Shown here piece after piece: positions 43,110-55,240 of a stretch of DNA of 64,000 nucleotides; the stretch's first letter is position 1, and each line of letters opens with the position of its first letter. This DNA is from Corylus avellana. Its lineage: Eukaryota; Streptophyta; Magnoliopsida; Fagales; Betulaceae. The notes beneath the pieces were generated by a model that was given only the letters and a program-made list of their open reading frames with translations, did no database searches and was not told the DNA's origin. The stretch covers positions 32,072,060 to 32,136,059 of the forward strand of contig NC_081541.1 of NCBI RefSeq assembly GCF_901000735.1. The letters run 5' to 3'. A program made the translations under genes and the position numbers.

Positions 43110-44530
43110 TATGAGTTTGAAAAATTAGATTTATCTCTGGATCTACAAACTATATCTAAAAACAAAACCACATCTGAAAGAAACTACAAAGAAGACACCA
43201 AACACTTCTACAAGGAAAAAGAGGGACAAAAACATGGAAGGGGCTCCCCTGTGTTTTCTCGCAGTTGATTTTTCTTTCTGTCCTCTCTCCAATAAAACAT
43301 TTAATGTTTAAAATACATTGAAAAACTATATACTCGAAGGATAAAATTTAATTTAATATACTGAATTTCATAACAACTTTGTGCTTCCATCATAGTTTTA
43401 CTAAAACATTTCTTGTACATATATATTTTTTCTCAACCTGTACACTCAATTGCACATGATGCAAACATGGTATCTCTACTCTGCAAGCATGTATCTGGTC
43501 ACACAAACCCCAACCCCAAAAAAAAAAAAAAAACACAAACAGGCAAAAACAGTTGTAAAGAAACTTGTCTCATCTTTGTGGATTGTTTGTGTGCAGCCAA
43601 GGACAAGTTAGGGTCAGTATCACCAGTGACAAAATTAAAGAAAAAGCAAATGAACAAAATGATGTCATCAAGATTATTTGATCTTTAAAGGAAAAAAATA
43701 TAATCTCCACTGGTGAGGGTGAAGGAGTATAAGAAAGCTAAGGAGATTAACAGTTTTGTATAAATTAATTGTCAAGGTATTAGTTAATAGGTTGAAGAAA
43801 TATTATTTCAAAAAATCATACTACTTTTATTCCTAGGAGGTTGAATATTATAGATAATATTTTGATGGCAAATGAGGTTCTACATACTATACAGTCACAA
43901 ATGAAGATAAATGAAGGATATATGACTTTAAAACTTGATATGAGTAACATCAATGACATAGTTGAATGAAATTTATTAGAGGCAATAATGTGGAGAATTG
44001 TATTTGTAGAGAGGTGAATTCAATTAATTATGATGTGTGAGATTGGTCACATATTTTGTTCTTCTTAAATCTTAATGGTCTTTTTTTAATTATTTAATTT
44101 TTTAATTTTTTTTTTTTAAAAAAATTTTCTTCTTCATTAGGCGGAGCGTGATAGAATGACTACAAGAGTACCCATCTTAAGGGGAGTTGATTGACATAGC
44201 AACTCATTGTTTAGCAAATATGGCTATTAAACAACAATTATAACAAGTTTGGATGGAAAATTGTCTTCATTTTATATGTGATATTGTATTTGTAGAGCAA
44301 CATGTTATTTCACGATTTTAATGATTGTTTGAATTTCTACTTTCAAAAAATAAAAATAAAAAAAGTTGCAAATATAAAATTTAAGAAAAAACATACTTCG
44401 ATCCTCCTAAACTAATACGACTTTTTTCACTTGCACCAAAAAATTTTAAAAAGTGGCATTTGGGCACTTAAAACTACTAGCTTGTGTCAAAAAGACCACT
44501 TCGTAAGTGACATCACTTAAAATAGATGAA
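43110..44530 (+). repeat. LINE-bearing duplicated segment, copy 2
   Basis: Sister of 40690-42060 without the 33-bp duplication and without the foldback element. Confidence 0.8.
43735..44035 (+). pseudogene. L1-type LINE reverse transcriptase remnant, copy 2
   Basis: Same RT landmarks as copy 1 (FIPRRLNIIDNILMANEVLH, GYMTLKLDMS, IMWRI) with its own changes and a deletion upstream. Non-functional. Confidence 0.75.
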
Positions 44531-44639
44531 AATGTCTATTTTCCTAAAATACCTTCATTTGTACTGAAAACCCTAAATAAAACTAAAAAGAAAAACTAAA
44601 ACTAAAAAACTACAAATAAAAAAAAAGGGAGAAATTATA

Positions 44640-45022
44640 TTTTATCCCCCAAAGTTTGGAGCGATTTGCAATTCAACCTCCAAAGTTTCAATTTTGGCAA
44701 TTCACCCCCCAAAGTTTCAAATTTTTGCACTTTGACCAATTGTATCCAAGACTTTCCATATTGCTCTTAATTTATTTTTTTTATATATAAAAAATTAAAA
44801 AAAAATTCGTGGTGGTTGTAGCCACCCCTTTGGCCATCTGGCAATTTTTGTACCCTCAAATTTGTTCTTTTTTTTTTATATATATAAAATAAAAATTATG
44901 GGTAATATGAGAATTTTGAGATAATATTGGTCGAATTACAAAAATTTAAAATTTTGGGGGATGAATTGTAAAAATTAAAATTTTGAAGGTCGAATTGTAA
45001 ATCGCCCTAAACTTTGAGGAAA
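44640..45022. mobile_element. Foldback (Mutator-like) MITE
   Basis: The left arm CCCCCAAAGTTTGGAGCGAT, TTGCAATTCAACC is mirrored by the right arm GGTCGAATTGTAAATCGCCC, AAACTTTGAGG. The inner parts (CCCCCCAAAGTTTCAAATTT / AAATTTTGGGGGATGAATTG) also mirror. No frame. Confidence 0.65.
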
Positions 45023-46193
45023 AAAAAAAAAAAAAAAAACTAAACTAAACTAAACTAGGAAAAACAACCTAAAGGATGTGGCCTAACCACCCGTCAAGTG
45101 GTTAGGCCACCCCGAGTGAAAAAGGGCGGTCTTCTCAGCTTGACCAAAATGCAAGCTAACGACTAGGAAACGTGCCGTCATGGATCACGTGCAAGAGAAT
45201 TTTCGCTTATTCGATTTATCCTCACGCGAAATGCCCCCGATCCTTCTTTCCGCTACTTTGTACACTTTTTTATACGGTTTCTTTTCTTTTTCTTTTTCTT
45301 AACTTTCTCGGGAAAACAGCTTTCTCGGAATTTGGGTCCCGACCTTTCCAGATGCAGAGGATTTTATGACCTGGGATTGTCTCACACAGCGAACCAAACG
45401 TAAAGTTAAATACCTGCAAAATGAGTTGGATCGATACATAATTCATTATAATAATTTTTATTTTTTTTATTTTTATAAATGAGGAGTATTATTTTAGTGT
45501 TCTTTTATTCTAAGTGAACATTATTATTATTATTTTTTTAAATGACTCTTATTTTTTTATCCAATTTTTTAAAAATTATATTTACTTGAAATCAGAAAAA
45601 CACTAAAAAAAAAAAAAAAAAAAACACCTAACACTTTCCTTTTCTAAACCATGCTTGATGCCTGTCTGTCGATTTCTAGAAAATAGTTAAATAATGGATC
45701 ATAGTCTTTTATTTTATTCTCACGTGGGTTTAAAATATCATTAAGCACTAATTTTACATAGGTTAATTACCACTCAATTGCAATTTTGTTAACGTGTTTA
45801 GGAAGTGATTTATGATATTGGTTTGAGATCTCTTTTTTTTTTTAATTTTTAATTTTTAATTTTATTTGAAGCCAATAGAAAAAGGGTTATAAAGAAAATG
45901 TGACCGGGAGATAATGCTTCTAAATACAAGGTTAGAGGCCGTTCATCTAGCTGTAAAATGTGCCAATTTTTTTTAATATATTTTATGTCATCCTCTCTCT
46001 TTGAAGTAGCTCGCCATTTTCGTACCACAAGCCATGACGTTTTTAGAGATTTTTTTTTTTGACTTTTTTTTTTTTAATTTTTGTATTTTTTTTGGTGATG
46101 CGATATGAAAGTTTTATTAGTAAATTTTATTTAAAGTTATTTGTTAATGTACCAAAAAAAAAAAAAATTGTTGAGCCAAAAGAGCCTAGTATC

Positions 46194-46232
<39 letters not shown>

Positions 46233-46236
46233 TAAA
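45023..46236. other. Intergenic stretch, no gene recognised
   Basis: AT-rich with poly-A and poly-T tracts and an (AAT)n tract (about 46195-46223). A 65-codon frame at 45172 has no recognisable features. Confidence 0.6.
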
Positions 46237-46983
46237 GTTTACTTAACCCCCTCAAACTACTACTCCAATGACAATTTATTCTTCAAACTATCAATTACAA
46301 CAATTTACCCTTAAATTACCAAAATAATGACAATATACTAGGGGTGAAATAGTAGTTGCGGTTAGCGGTTAGTGGCTAAAACCGCTAACCGCAACTGCCT
46401 AGGCGGTTAGTAATTTTTACTAACTGCCTTTGCTAACCAGGTAGCGGTTAACCGCTTTGGAATAACCGCTTTTAGTCTTACACATAAACTTAAACAGGTT
46501 CATAAACTCACACATAGAAATAAAATAAAACACAAGCAACCAAAAAAACGAACATGGCTGAACTTGAAGCTTAAGGCTCATTTTCAATTAACCAAAAAAA
46601 GTTCATAAACTCATGACTTATTGTTATTTACTGTATGATAGATATATATATATATATTTTAAAAAAGTTAGCGAATTTTCAAAACCTACTAACCACTAAC
46701 CACGGTTAGCGATTTTTATTAACCGCTTTCAAAGCGGTTAGCGGTTAACGGTTATAGTGGTTAGCGGTTGCGGTTAGACAGTTTTAAATTTCACCCCTAC
46801 AATATACCCCAAATGCAAGCAAAATGACGAAATTACCCTTGAAAATTTGGGAAAAAAAATTTAGTATTTTGTTTTTATTTTAGTAAGGGTAATTTTGTCA
46901 TTTTGTTAAAGTTTAGGATAAATTGTCATTATTTTGATAATTTAAAGGATAAATTGTCACAATTGATAATTTGCGATAAAAAT
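46237..46983. mobile_element. Foldback MITE split by a hAT insertion
   Basis: The left arm (CAATTTACCCTTAAATTACC, AAAATAATGACAATATAC) is mirrored on the right (TGTCATTATTTTGATAATTT, AAAGGATAAATTGTC). The hAT MITE at 46339-46799 interrupts it, giving the age order foldback first, hAT second. Confidence 0.65.
46339..46799. mobile_element. hAT-type MITE (461 bp)
   Basis: Terminal repeats TAGGGGTGAAAT, exact 8-bp target duplication CAATATAC (46331-46338 and 46800-46807), and GCGGTTA/TAACCGC words near both ends. It is related to the 1512-bp element at 32714 by terminal and subterminal motifs but has a different interior. Confidence 0.93.
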
Positions 46984-47160
46984 ATGCTCTATCGCGTTCA
47001 CATTTGATTATTAAATTTATGAAATTTGATTAAATCTCACAAATTCAATTAAATTCAGCACAAAGTCAAGCAACAGAGACAGTGACGGCTAAATGCTAAT
47101 ACGGCTTCGTTTCGAACAGCTACAAAATAACAACCGTTGGTGTCACTTCCGGATCAAAAA

Positions 47161-47177
47161 TATATTATATTATATAC
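47161..47177 (+). promoter_or_regulatory. Candidate TATA region of the MFS gene
   Basis: TATATTATATTATATAC lies about 115 bp upstream of the start codon. A second candidate, TTAAATACC, lies near 47199. The choice is by position only. Confidence 0.35.
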
Positions 47178-47290
47178 ACACTCACAAAAATCTAACCTTT
47201 TAAATACCGGTCTTGCGCCTCAGCTTCCAACATCACCCCCCACCTTTCATTCTTCTATCTTTTCCCCATTTCCGAGACTTTTAGTTCTTC

Positions 47291-50200
47291 ATGGGCTTTT
47301 TCCGGCTCTCTTCCCCCAGCTCCTCCACAGCCCTCAAATGGCTCGGCTTTGTCGCGGCGGTATGGGTCCAAGCCATCTCCGGCAACAACTACACCTTCTC
47401 AAACTACTCCGACGCCCTCAAGTCCCTAATGAATCTCACCCAGGTCGAGCTCAACAATCTTTCCGTCGCCAAAGACGTCGGCAAGGCTTTTGGCCTCCTC
47501 GCCGGCCTTGCGTCCGATAGGCTACCCACCTGGCTCATTCTGCTCATTGGGTCCGTCGAAGGCCTTGTCGGGTACGGCGCTCAGTGGCTCGTTGTCAGTG
47601 AAAAGATTACTCTTTCTTATTGGCAGGTATATATTAATATATATATATACAAAACAACTACTCAAAAGTCCAACTTTTGTACTTTTTTTGGTTGCAGAAC
47701 AATTCAAATAAATTCAATCGATGAACAGAGAGCCTGGTGCAACCATTCAACATCCCAAATTTCTATTATTATTATTATTATTATTTTTTTGGGTGTCTTG
47801 TATGGGAAGGAACAGCACAAATTTTTGTGGAATATGAATTTGACATGACATATTTGTATGTATTTTGAAACCATTAGAATATTAATTAAACTTGATTAAT
47901 TCATGATTTAACATGTTCATCTTTACTTTTATCACACTCTAAAGTTTATTTCTTATTTTAATTAAATATTTTCATAAATTAATCTATTTCTAAAAGCTTT
48001 TAACTCATCTTTTTAATTGAATAAATACTTTCACATATAAAATAGTAAATATTTATTTTGTCTCTTATTCTTGTTCTTGCATTTCTGTATACAAAGCAAA
48101 ACAAAAAAAACCCAAACAAATTTTTATTTTTTGATGAATAAACCCAAAGAAAAATTGATGTTGATTATGATATTTACACTCCACTACTGCGACAGATGTG
48201 CATATTCCTGTGCATGGGAGGGAACAGCACGACGTGGATGAACACGGCGGTGCTGGTGACCTGCATACGCAACTTCCGGAGGAATCGAGGCCCAGTCGCA
48301 GGCATCCTCAAGGGCTACGTGGGTCTCAGCACAGCCATCTTCACCGACCTCTGCGTCGCGCTCTTCTCCGACGACGCTTCCTCCTTCCTCGTCATGCTCG
48401 CCGTCGTCCCCCTCGGCGTCTGCGTCATCGCCGCCTTTTTCCTCCACGAGTCCCCTCCCGCCGCCACCCACGCGGAGGAGCAAGAGGAGACCCGCTTCTT
48501 CTGGGTCTTCAACGCCGTCGCCGTCGTCGTCGCCCTCTATCTCTTGGCCTACGACTTCATACCCAGCCCCAGCACCACCTTCTCCCGTGTCTTCGCCGCC
48601 ATACTTCTCGTTCTCTTGGCCTCCCCGCTGGGTATTCCCATTTACTCTTTCTTCGCAAACCGAGTCCGAACCAGCCCGGATATCGAGGGGCAGGTGATAA
48701 ATCGAACCATTTAATTTATAAATAAAGATTTTTAAATACAAAATATATTTACATATATTCGATTTTCTCTTGTGGGTGCAGGAACGTGAACCTTTGCTTG
48801 TGGAGGAGGTAAAAACGACGGAGAGTCACGATAAGGTTGAGGACGACGTGGCGGTGGAGAAGGTTGAGGACGTGGCGGCCATGGAGGGAAAGGAGGGGGA
48901 GGTGGGGAAGAAGGTGCCGTTGATTGGAGAGGAGCACACGATCGTCGAGGCTCTGAGGACCGTTGATTTCTGGGTCTTGTTTATATCGTTTCTGTGTGGG
49001 GTGGGGACCGGCTTGGCTGTGATGAACAATATGGGGCAGATAGGCCTGGCGCTTGGCTACGCTGACGTGTCCATCTTTGTATCCCTCACCAGTATTTGGG
49101 GATTTTTCGGGCGGATCATTTCCGGTACCGTCTCGGAGTACTTTATCAAGTAAGTTTGCCCTTTTGTTTTTGTCTAATTATTTTTCTTAATTGTTTCTCA
49201 AGTAACTCCCATGGGAGTCAAATCGAATTTACAATTAATGCTGGCGACCACGTATTTCTTCGTGGTTAAGTAACTTTTTTTATATTTATTTTGATTGTGA
49301 AATTTATACATATTCTCAAAATACACTTGGTGGGGTTAGTTTTGATGGGGTCAGATATTTTCCCAGTCTACTCTTCTCTGGGTTGAAAAGTTATTAATTA
49401 TTAAACCAGAGCAGGTAATTTAAACAAGTGGGGTTAAATGAGACAGTTATGGCTTTGCACAATTAGGTCATCTTCGACCGACTTTCATTAATTTTTTCCA
49501 CCCCCCCATACTTTGTCTTAGTGCTTGCTTCACTTTCTTCGTCACCATTATTGATCTGCTATTCATTATTAAAAAATATTCTCCTTTCCATGAAGACAAA
49601 ATCCTTTGTCTCTACCATTAGGTGTCCTGTACAGCAAAAAAAGAGCGTTTTTTTTCTTTTTCTTCTTTTGGTTTGATGAAAATATACTGTGTTTTGAGTT
49701 GTTTGATAATATTTTTGACTTTGAGAACAGAAAATAAAAGACGGGTTCCCTTTCCATCCTCGGATTATAAATCTCTTTGATTGATTGATTGTAAGCTTAA
49801 TCCTGTTGCTTTTCCTTAAGCTTTAAGTATTACATTTTTGAAGCAATGGGTTAGTTAGTGGCATGTCTTTTGTATGCGTTTTGGTAACCATTGATTTGGT
49901 TCCCAACGATGATAAAAATCTCTACCCTTTAAGGTTGTTGTCTCATGTCTCTGCTTTTCTTTCCGTGCCACGGATGCTAAATTTTGTGGTGGGACTTTGT
50001 AATGGACTTTCTCCATTGATGTGTAGGGGATTGGGGTTTCCCCTATAGGAGTGGGTCTAAAGGGCCTTTCCTTGGAGAGGTTTACCGACATTAAAAAAAA
50101 AAAAATAGACTTCCTCCTTTGATGTTTGTCTCTATAGTGGGTTCAAGTGTATGGGCCATGTAAACTAAGCACACATTCAGAAGCATTTGGTCTGCAGGAA

Positions 50201-52009
50201 GACTCGAGAATCGAATAACTCTTTTTTTGAAGTACTTATTTCGTTGTTTGGTTACATTTTCATTCCTTAAAACATCCCTCCCTATAGATTATTCTCCCAA
50301 AATGAAGAATAGCTATTCCTCAAGGCGGTAGTGGGTGGTGGTGCCGACTAAGTGGGTGTTATTCCTGTGTCAAAATTTTTGGTTATTCTTGTGTTGTCTG
50401 CTATGGATTTGGACCAATGACCAATTGCCAAGCAGGACTTTATAGTTTATACAAGATGTTGTTGTTATTGATATAAATAGCCCCTAGTATCATCCTAATT
50501 TAAGCTAAGGAATTGGGTCAACTAGTTCAGGGTTATAAAATATCTAGGCCGAATGTCTAGGTAAAGCTATGGAAAATACTCCTAGCTTGTGGCTTTTTGC
50601 ATATTGATCCCAACTATATTACATATGCCAGTAGCAACTAGGCCTTGGGGTTTCCATTCTTCTGTGCCATCTTGTTTTTTGTTTTATTCTACCAAGTAGA
50701 ACATGGTCATATGAGTTGATAGCATTACTATCCATAGAAAGATATTCACCGTCCTCTCAATTGACTTTATGCCATTACTGCCAATAGAAAGATATTCACC
50801 GAATGGACATCTTTTCTTTCTTAGTGGTGGTGGCATCTTCTTCATTTGAAAAAGTTGATTCATATGCTTTTGTCTCAGTGGATGAAACTACATATTTAGA
50901 TGCAGTAGAATAGGAATAGTCATTCTATTTTAGCTTCTTGTATTTTTAAGTAATCATCATTCTAGTGTACCAACCGTGTCTATCCTTCACATCAAGGTTA
51001 GCTCTCCCTTGATCAACGGTTAGATCTAAGGGTTTGTTTGTTAAATCCTTTTTCTTAGACACTGTCGTTTATGTAAAGAAAAAAAAAAAAAAAAAAAGGT
51101 GATATAAAAAAGGAAAAAAATTTTGTTTTGTAGTATTTTTTTTATTTGAATAGTAATAAAAAGAGAATTATTTAATATAAAAAGTTAAAAAAAAAAAATT
51201 AGAATATTTTTATATAGATTTTTTTTTTGTTGGGAAATGGTGCATGAACAGTAATAAAAGAAAGAAAAGTTTTTCCAAACAATCCCCTAAATTCTTTACT
51301 TCTGGATAGTTCTGCACTTCAAAGTCTTCACCCTAGTTAATGCTTTGGATTAATGACTTTTCAGAGTCTTCAATGAGTTGTTGTGTCAGTAAACGTAGTT
51401 TTCACTGGGTTTGAAAAGTTTTGGTCATGCAAAAAGATTTTGTTGTAGATCTGAAAATAGACTATAAACAATTTTTTTTTTTTTTTCAACTTTTATGACC
51501 CTTTTTTTGGCATATCCTTGGCTCACAGGAAAGCTGGAACACCAAGACCTCTTTGGAATGCAGCTTCTCAGATTGTAATGGCTGTTGGTTATGTTCTCAT
51601 GGCCTTAGCCGTGCCTGGTTCCCTGTACATTGGTTCAATCGTTGTCGGGATTTGCTACGGTGTCCGTCTAGCCATCACCGTCCCAACCGCCTCTGAACTA
51701 TTTGGTCTAAAATATTATGGTCTCATCTACAACATTCTAATCCTCAACCTTCCCCTGGGGTCCTTCCTCTTCTCCGGCCTTCTCGCCGGATTACTATACG
51801 ATATGGAGGCTACTCCCACTGCTGGCGGTGGCAATACCTGCGTTGGCGCCCATTGCTACAGGCTGGTGTTTGTGATCATGGCTGTTGCTTGCATTATTGG
51901 GTTTGGTTTAGACATTTTGTTGTCAATTAGATCCAAGGCTGTTTATGCCAAGATTTTCACAAGCAAGAAATCGAAGAGATTGTCAGCAGCAGCATCTAAT
52001 GGCCATTAA
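47291..52009 (+). CDS. NFD4-like (nodulin-like) major facilitator superfamily transporter, four exons
   Basis: Predicted membrane transporter of the plant NUCLEAR FUSION DEFECTIVE 4/nodulin-like MFS family; the substrate is unknown. Exons: 47291-47626, 48196-48693, 48782-49149, 51529-52009. All junctions are GT-AG and join in frame to give 560 residues, the usual family length. The nodulin-like half opens with WVQAISGNNYTFSNYS (about 25-40) and KDVGKAFG (61-68), then GGNSTTWMNTAVLVTCIRNF and GPVAGILKGYVGLS. Exon 3 starts with an acidic cytosolic loop (about 279-325), then VDFWVLFISFLCGVGTGLAVMNN and WGFFGRIISG. Exon 4 holds the last membrane segments and a Lys/Ser-rich tail. About twelve membrane segments are expected. 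The ATG is chosen because the protein begins at the family's usual N-terminus. Intron 3 (2.4 kb) carries a MITE-like repeat. Confidence 0.93.
49150..51528 (+). other. Large intron 3 of the MFS gene
   Basis: Donor GTAAGT after CAA; acceptor GGCTCACAG. It joins ...EYFIK to KAGTPRPLW with the split codon AA|G. About 2.4 kb of AT-rich sequence with no coding exon recognised. Confidence 0.85.
51040..51295. repeat. Dispersed AT-rich MITE-like repeat, copy 8 (in MFS intron 3)
   Basis: Core TTTGAATAGTAATAAAAAGA followed by ATTTAATATAAAAAG, with GGTTTGTTTGTTAAATCC on the left and TTCCAAACAATCCC on the right. It is the only genic copy in this window. Confidence 0.5.
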
Positions 52010-52464
52010 CAATTTCTGAAGATCAGGAGGACAAGAATTAGTGAGGATTGATGAGCTTTTATGCTCAGTGATATCCTACATTAAGCATTGGTTTGTTTGT
52101 CAAGTTTTGTAAGGCATCCATTATTTCTGCCTATCATTCCATGTAAGAGATTATATTAAGTTCAAATTCTGAAATTAGAGTGCTAAGTTGGAAGATCTTT
52201 TGTTTTTTTTATGGGTCATTGTTAGTTTGGGCGTCCAAATAAGTTTTTCTCCCAAGATACAGAAGAAGTTGTGGGGGCCTTGTCATTGCCAATTTTGAAT
52301 AAAACTAGTGGAATGCTAGATACTATAATTTTTTTTAATATTTATCCAACAATATTAACGTGGCATTCTTAATTGTTAAAGTAATGGTTAAGTGTGATTA
52401 AATTTATATTTTTTTATCAGTTTAAGCATTTTCAGCTTAAGCTTTTGAGAACAATGATAGTTTA

Positions 52465-52490
52465 ACATTGTATCAGAGCCACTTTCTTGT
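52465..52490 (+). other. LTR end and primer-binding-site remnant
   Basis: TTTAACATTGTATCAGAGCC resembles the end of a Copia LTR joined to a tRNA-iMet primer site (TGGTATCAGAGCC with one change). The preceding 130 bp (AAGCTTTTGAGAACAATGATAG) is LTR-like. No coding sequence follows. Confidence 0.55.
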
Positions 52491-52589
52491 GGCTCTCAAC
52501 TTCCTTGACATTTTTCGACGATCTTTCTATTCTGATTGTTCAAGCGCCGTCACGCTCTCCACCTACACCTTCAGTCTCTTTCACGCATT

Positions 52590-52753
52590 CAGTGCAACAC
52601 AATTTGGAAAAGCAATCTCAATATTTGATTACAATTAGCCCATAAATAAAGAATATTCAATATCATAAATAGAGAATAAGTTTTTGAGATAAATGATAGT
52701 TTAAGTGTTTAACACTTAAACTTCGAAAATAATACTAAAAATATTTTCTAACA
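52590..52753 (-). mobile_element. Copia-type LTR fragment
   Basis: Read on the minus strand it starts TGTTAGAAAATATTTT and contains GAATATTCTTTATTTATGGG, CTAATTGTAATCAAATATTG. This is the sequence found in the LTRs at 28515-28777 and 37110-37372, so it is the same family. Confidence 0.65.
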
Positions 52754-53291
52754 TATGTTTCACATTGAAAATCGTGGCTATATAATCTCATATATTTAAC
52801 AATTTTATACATTAATAATATTTAATAAAATTTAAAAAATTTATATTTTGGGCCGCTTCAACGGTTTGCTTTGGATATTGGGCAGATCAGGAAGAATTTT
52901 TAAGATTTTTGTTTGACCAATGAGGGAGTGACAATAATATGTTAAAAAAATATATGGAGTGGAAGGTATACCCACAAATGCCCAACATTAAGCAGTAGGT
53001 CTCATAATAATTTTAAAAAGTGGAGCACTTTTTACCAAGATTCCACAATATTCTGGCAATGGTAGGTAAATCATCAACCTTTTATATATTTTTTTATTTT
53101 CCACAATGTCTCCAGAAGGATTAGTTGGCACAAAAGACCTTGTCGGGTGAGTCAACAAACCAGTCACTCTGTTGCTTAAGTCAATATTTTGTTAAAACGA
53201 AAAAGAAAAAGAAAAAGAAAGAACAAAAAAAATCAAGCCCGTTTTGTTAGGCGAGCATTTTCGCATGTTCGAGAATATCAGGGCGTTGAGA
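52754..53291. other. Intergenic stretch, no gene recognised
   Basis: AT-rich. A short run of GAAAAAGAAAAAGAAAAAG lies near 53200. No motif supports a gene. Confidence 0.6.
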
Positions 53292-53648
53292 TTACACGTG
53301 GCTTGACCCGTGCTCTTCTGCGGGTGTAGCCTCTTTGAGCCCAGTAGACTTGTTTTCTTGGGCTTGCTTGGGCACGGCATTGGGCCTAGCTACTTCGGGC
53401 GAGAAAAGCCCATTATGTAGGGAAATTATTTTGGGGTACACCGTACACCATCTAGCGACGAATATAATATATATAGCCATAATTAGAAAAACAATAATGT
53501 ATATAGGGATGGATGACAGTCTCACCATGGTCCCCATGTAGCATGCACGCCGTACGCGTGAGAACTTTGGGGATGAAAGCATTTTAGACACGCTTACAAA
53601 GGGCAGTGCAGAGAGGGTCTGGAGGAGGAGGAGTAGACTTGCAAGCAA
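53292..53648 (-). CDS. Hypothetical 118-residue protein with one membrane segment
   Basis: Uninterrupted minus-strand frame, not an obvious shadow of another gene and in less AT-rich DNA than its surroundings. It has a hydrophobic N-terminus (LASLLLLLQTLSALPFVSV), a strong membrane segment (IPIYIIVFLIMAIYIIFVA, about 46-64) and a hydrophilic C-terminal tail. No family is recognised. Several GGGCC/TGGGCT words fall within the frame and resemble promoter motifs, so this could instead be a promoter region. An upstream minus-strand continuation is possible. Confidence 0.25.
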   Translation of the reverse strand: MLASLLLLLQTLSALPFVSVSKMLSSPKFSRVRRACYMGTMVRLSSIPIYIIVFLIMAIYIIFVARWCTVYPKIISLHNGLFSPEVARPNAVPKQAQENKSTGLKEATPAEEHGSSHV

Positions 53649-53765
53649 AGCATCCTTTCCCCCTTACGAAACCCACCACCACCCTCCTTCCTTGAGGGCC
53701 ACTGTCCAGTGTCCATTCATGCCTATTCCTTTCCATAATACAATAATAATACGCTTTGATTTTTA

Positions 53766-53981
53766 TGGGTGTGCGTTTGAGGGAGGTTTAAAAGTTTATT
53801 TGAAAAAAAAAAAAAAAAAAATATCCGTTTAATAAAAAAAAATTGAAAGCACTTTTAAGGGTAAAAAAAGCCTAAAAATTTCGAAAACCCACTTTTGACA
53901 AAAGCTTAAAAATAAAACTTTTCCCAAAAAGTGATTTTTGCTTAAAAGCTCTGTTTTTCAAATGCAATTCTAAACATGCTT
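53766..53981. mobile_element. PIF/Harbinger-type MITE (about 216 bp)
   Basis: TTA at 53763-53765 and 53982-53984. The ends TGGGTGTGCGTTTGAGG and, inverted, AAGCATGTTTAGAATTG match only loosely. The interior has the AAAAGCTT/AAGCACTTTTAA motifs of the 234-bp and 198-bp MITEs. Confidence 0.5.
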
Positions 53982-53984
53982 TTA

Positions 53985-55240
53985 GTATAATTATATATAC
54001 TAGTATACTACAAAGAGTAATGCTACGGAGGATTATAATCCTTCTAAATGTGATGTGACTTTAAAAATCATCATTAAATTTGAGATGATCATTATTAATT
54101 AATTTTGATATGGTTCTCTTTCTAGCATTACTCATTTGCATAGGATCAGGATCTTTGTTTCAATTGAAATGGAGCTAGAGGAGCCAGCCATTATACAGTT
54201 AAGATTTTGTTTTGTTTTATCTAACTATGTATATGGTGTCATGTGATTTAAAATTTTAAATGCAATTACAAAAGTTTAATATGGACCAGGACTAATTAAC
54301 AATTTTTGGCACGACTCGCAAACTTGATGCAAACCCAACATGAAAATAGCAGATTAGGATTGATGGATCTTACACGTTTAACTAAATTGGTTAGATTATG
54401 GTTGACCTATAAAGTCTTATACCCATGTCTCCATACGACCTATTTCGGACATTCGATATTTAGGGTCAACAATTTTGACATGACCTACAAATTCAACATG
54501 AAATTAGTGAGTTATGGTTAAAGGGTCTAATTCGTTTAATTAAACGGGTTGGGTTGTAATTAACCTATATAATTTTATACTCTTACGTTAATACGATCCG
54601 AACACAAATGATCACTCATAATTTTTTCTATTTCAAGTGAAGTGTAGTGGAGGGGATCCTATTCCATTTACACAATAGGCCAGATTGCCAGCAATTCTCA
54701 AATTTTCACTTAGACAGACAATTTAGAATACCCATTAATTTTTACATAAATCCTACCGAATCTTTGAATTGGGAATGCTGATCTAGCACCTAGCTGCTCT
54801 CTAAGTACCCATCAGAGCAAAGGGGAGTAGAGAGTAGGTAAAGATCGATAAAGCCAAATGAATGATGGAGAAGATACCATTCATTTTGATGAGAAATAAA
54901 AAAAGGAATATCAAATATAAATTCTTCGAATGAATGTGTCGTGTGCGCAGTTGGGCGGCAGTCGAAGTCAATGACAATTGAATGAACATGTAGTAACATT
55001 ACATGCCCAATTGCCATCCACCAAAGAATGAGTCAAAAGTTTTAACCTCTGTCTCGCAATTATGCTCACAAGAAGCCTCCCATATAACATGTGAGCAGGG
55101 CACGGGGCTCTCTGCTCACACCCTGCCACTGTTCCCTTGTGAAACCCACCTTTCTCTTGTGAATACTCTGGCGCCCTCCATTATTTAGGGAACTTTGATT
55201 ACTTGGAGTGAGAGATATTGTCATTCTGCAGAAAATTAGT
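53985..55240. other. Intergenic stretch upstream of the xylanase gene
   Basis: Mostly AT-rich. 54300-54600 contains two diverged copies of a unit with CAACATGAAAATAGCAGATTA / CAACATGAAATTAGTGAGTTA type words. The xylanase promoter should lie in the last few hundred bases; no clear TATA box was chosen. Confidence 0.5.

Noticed and set aside
48184..48741. 185-codon minus-strand frame opposite MFS exon 2
   Set aside because: An antisense shadow of a GC-rich exon; its Gly/Glu/Asp-rich translation is typical of reversed membrane-protein codons.
52465..52753. A complete LTR retrotransposon downstream of the MFS gene
   Set aside because: The primer-site remnant and the reversed LTR fragment are in opposite orientations with no coding sequence between them; they are separate relics.
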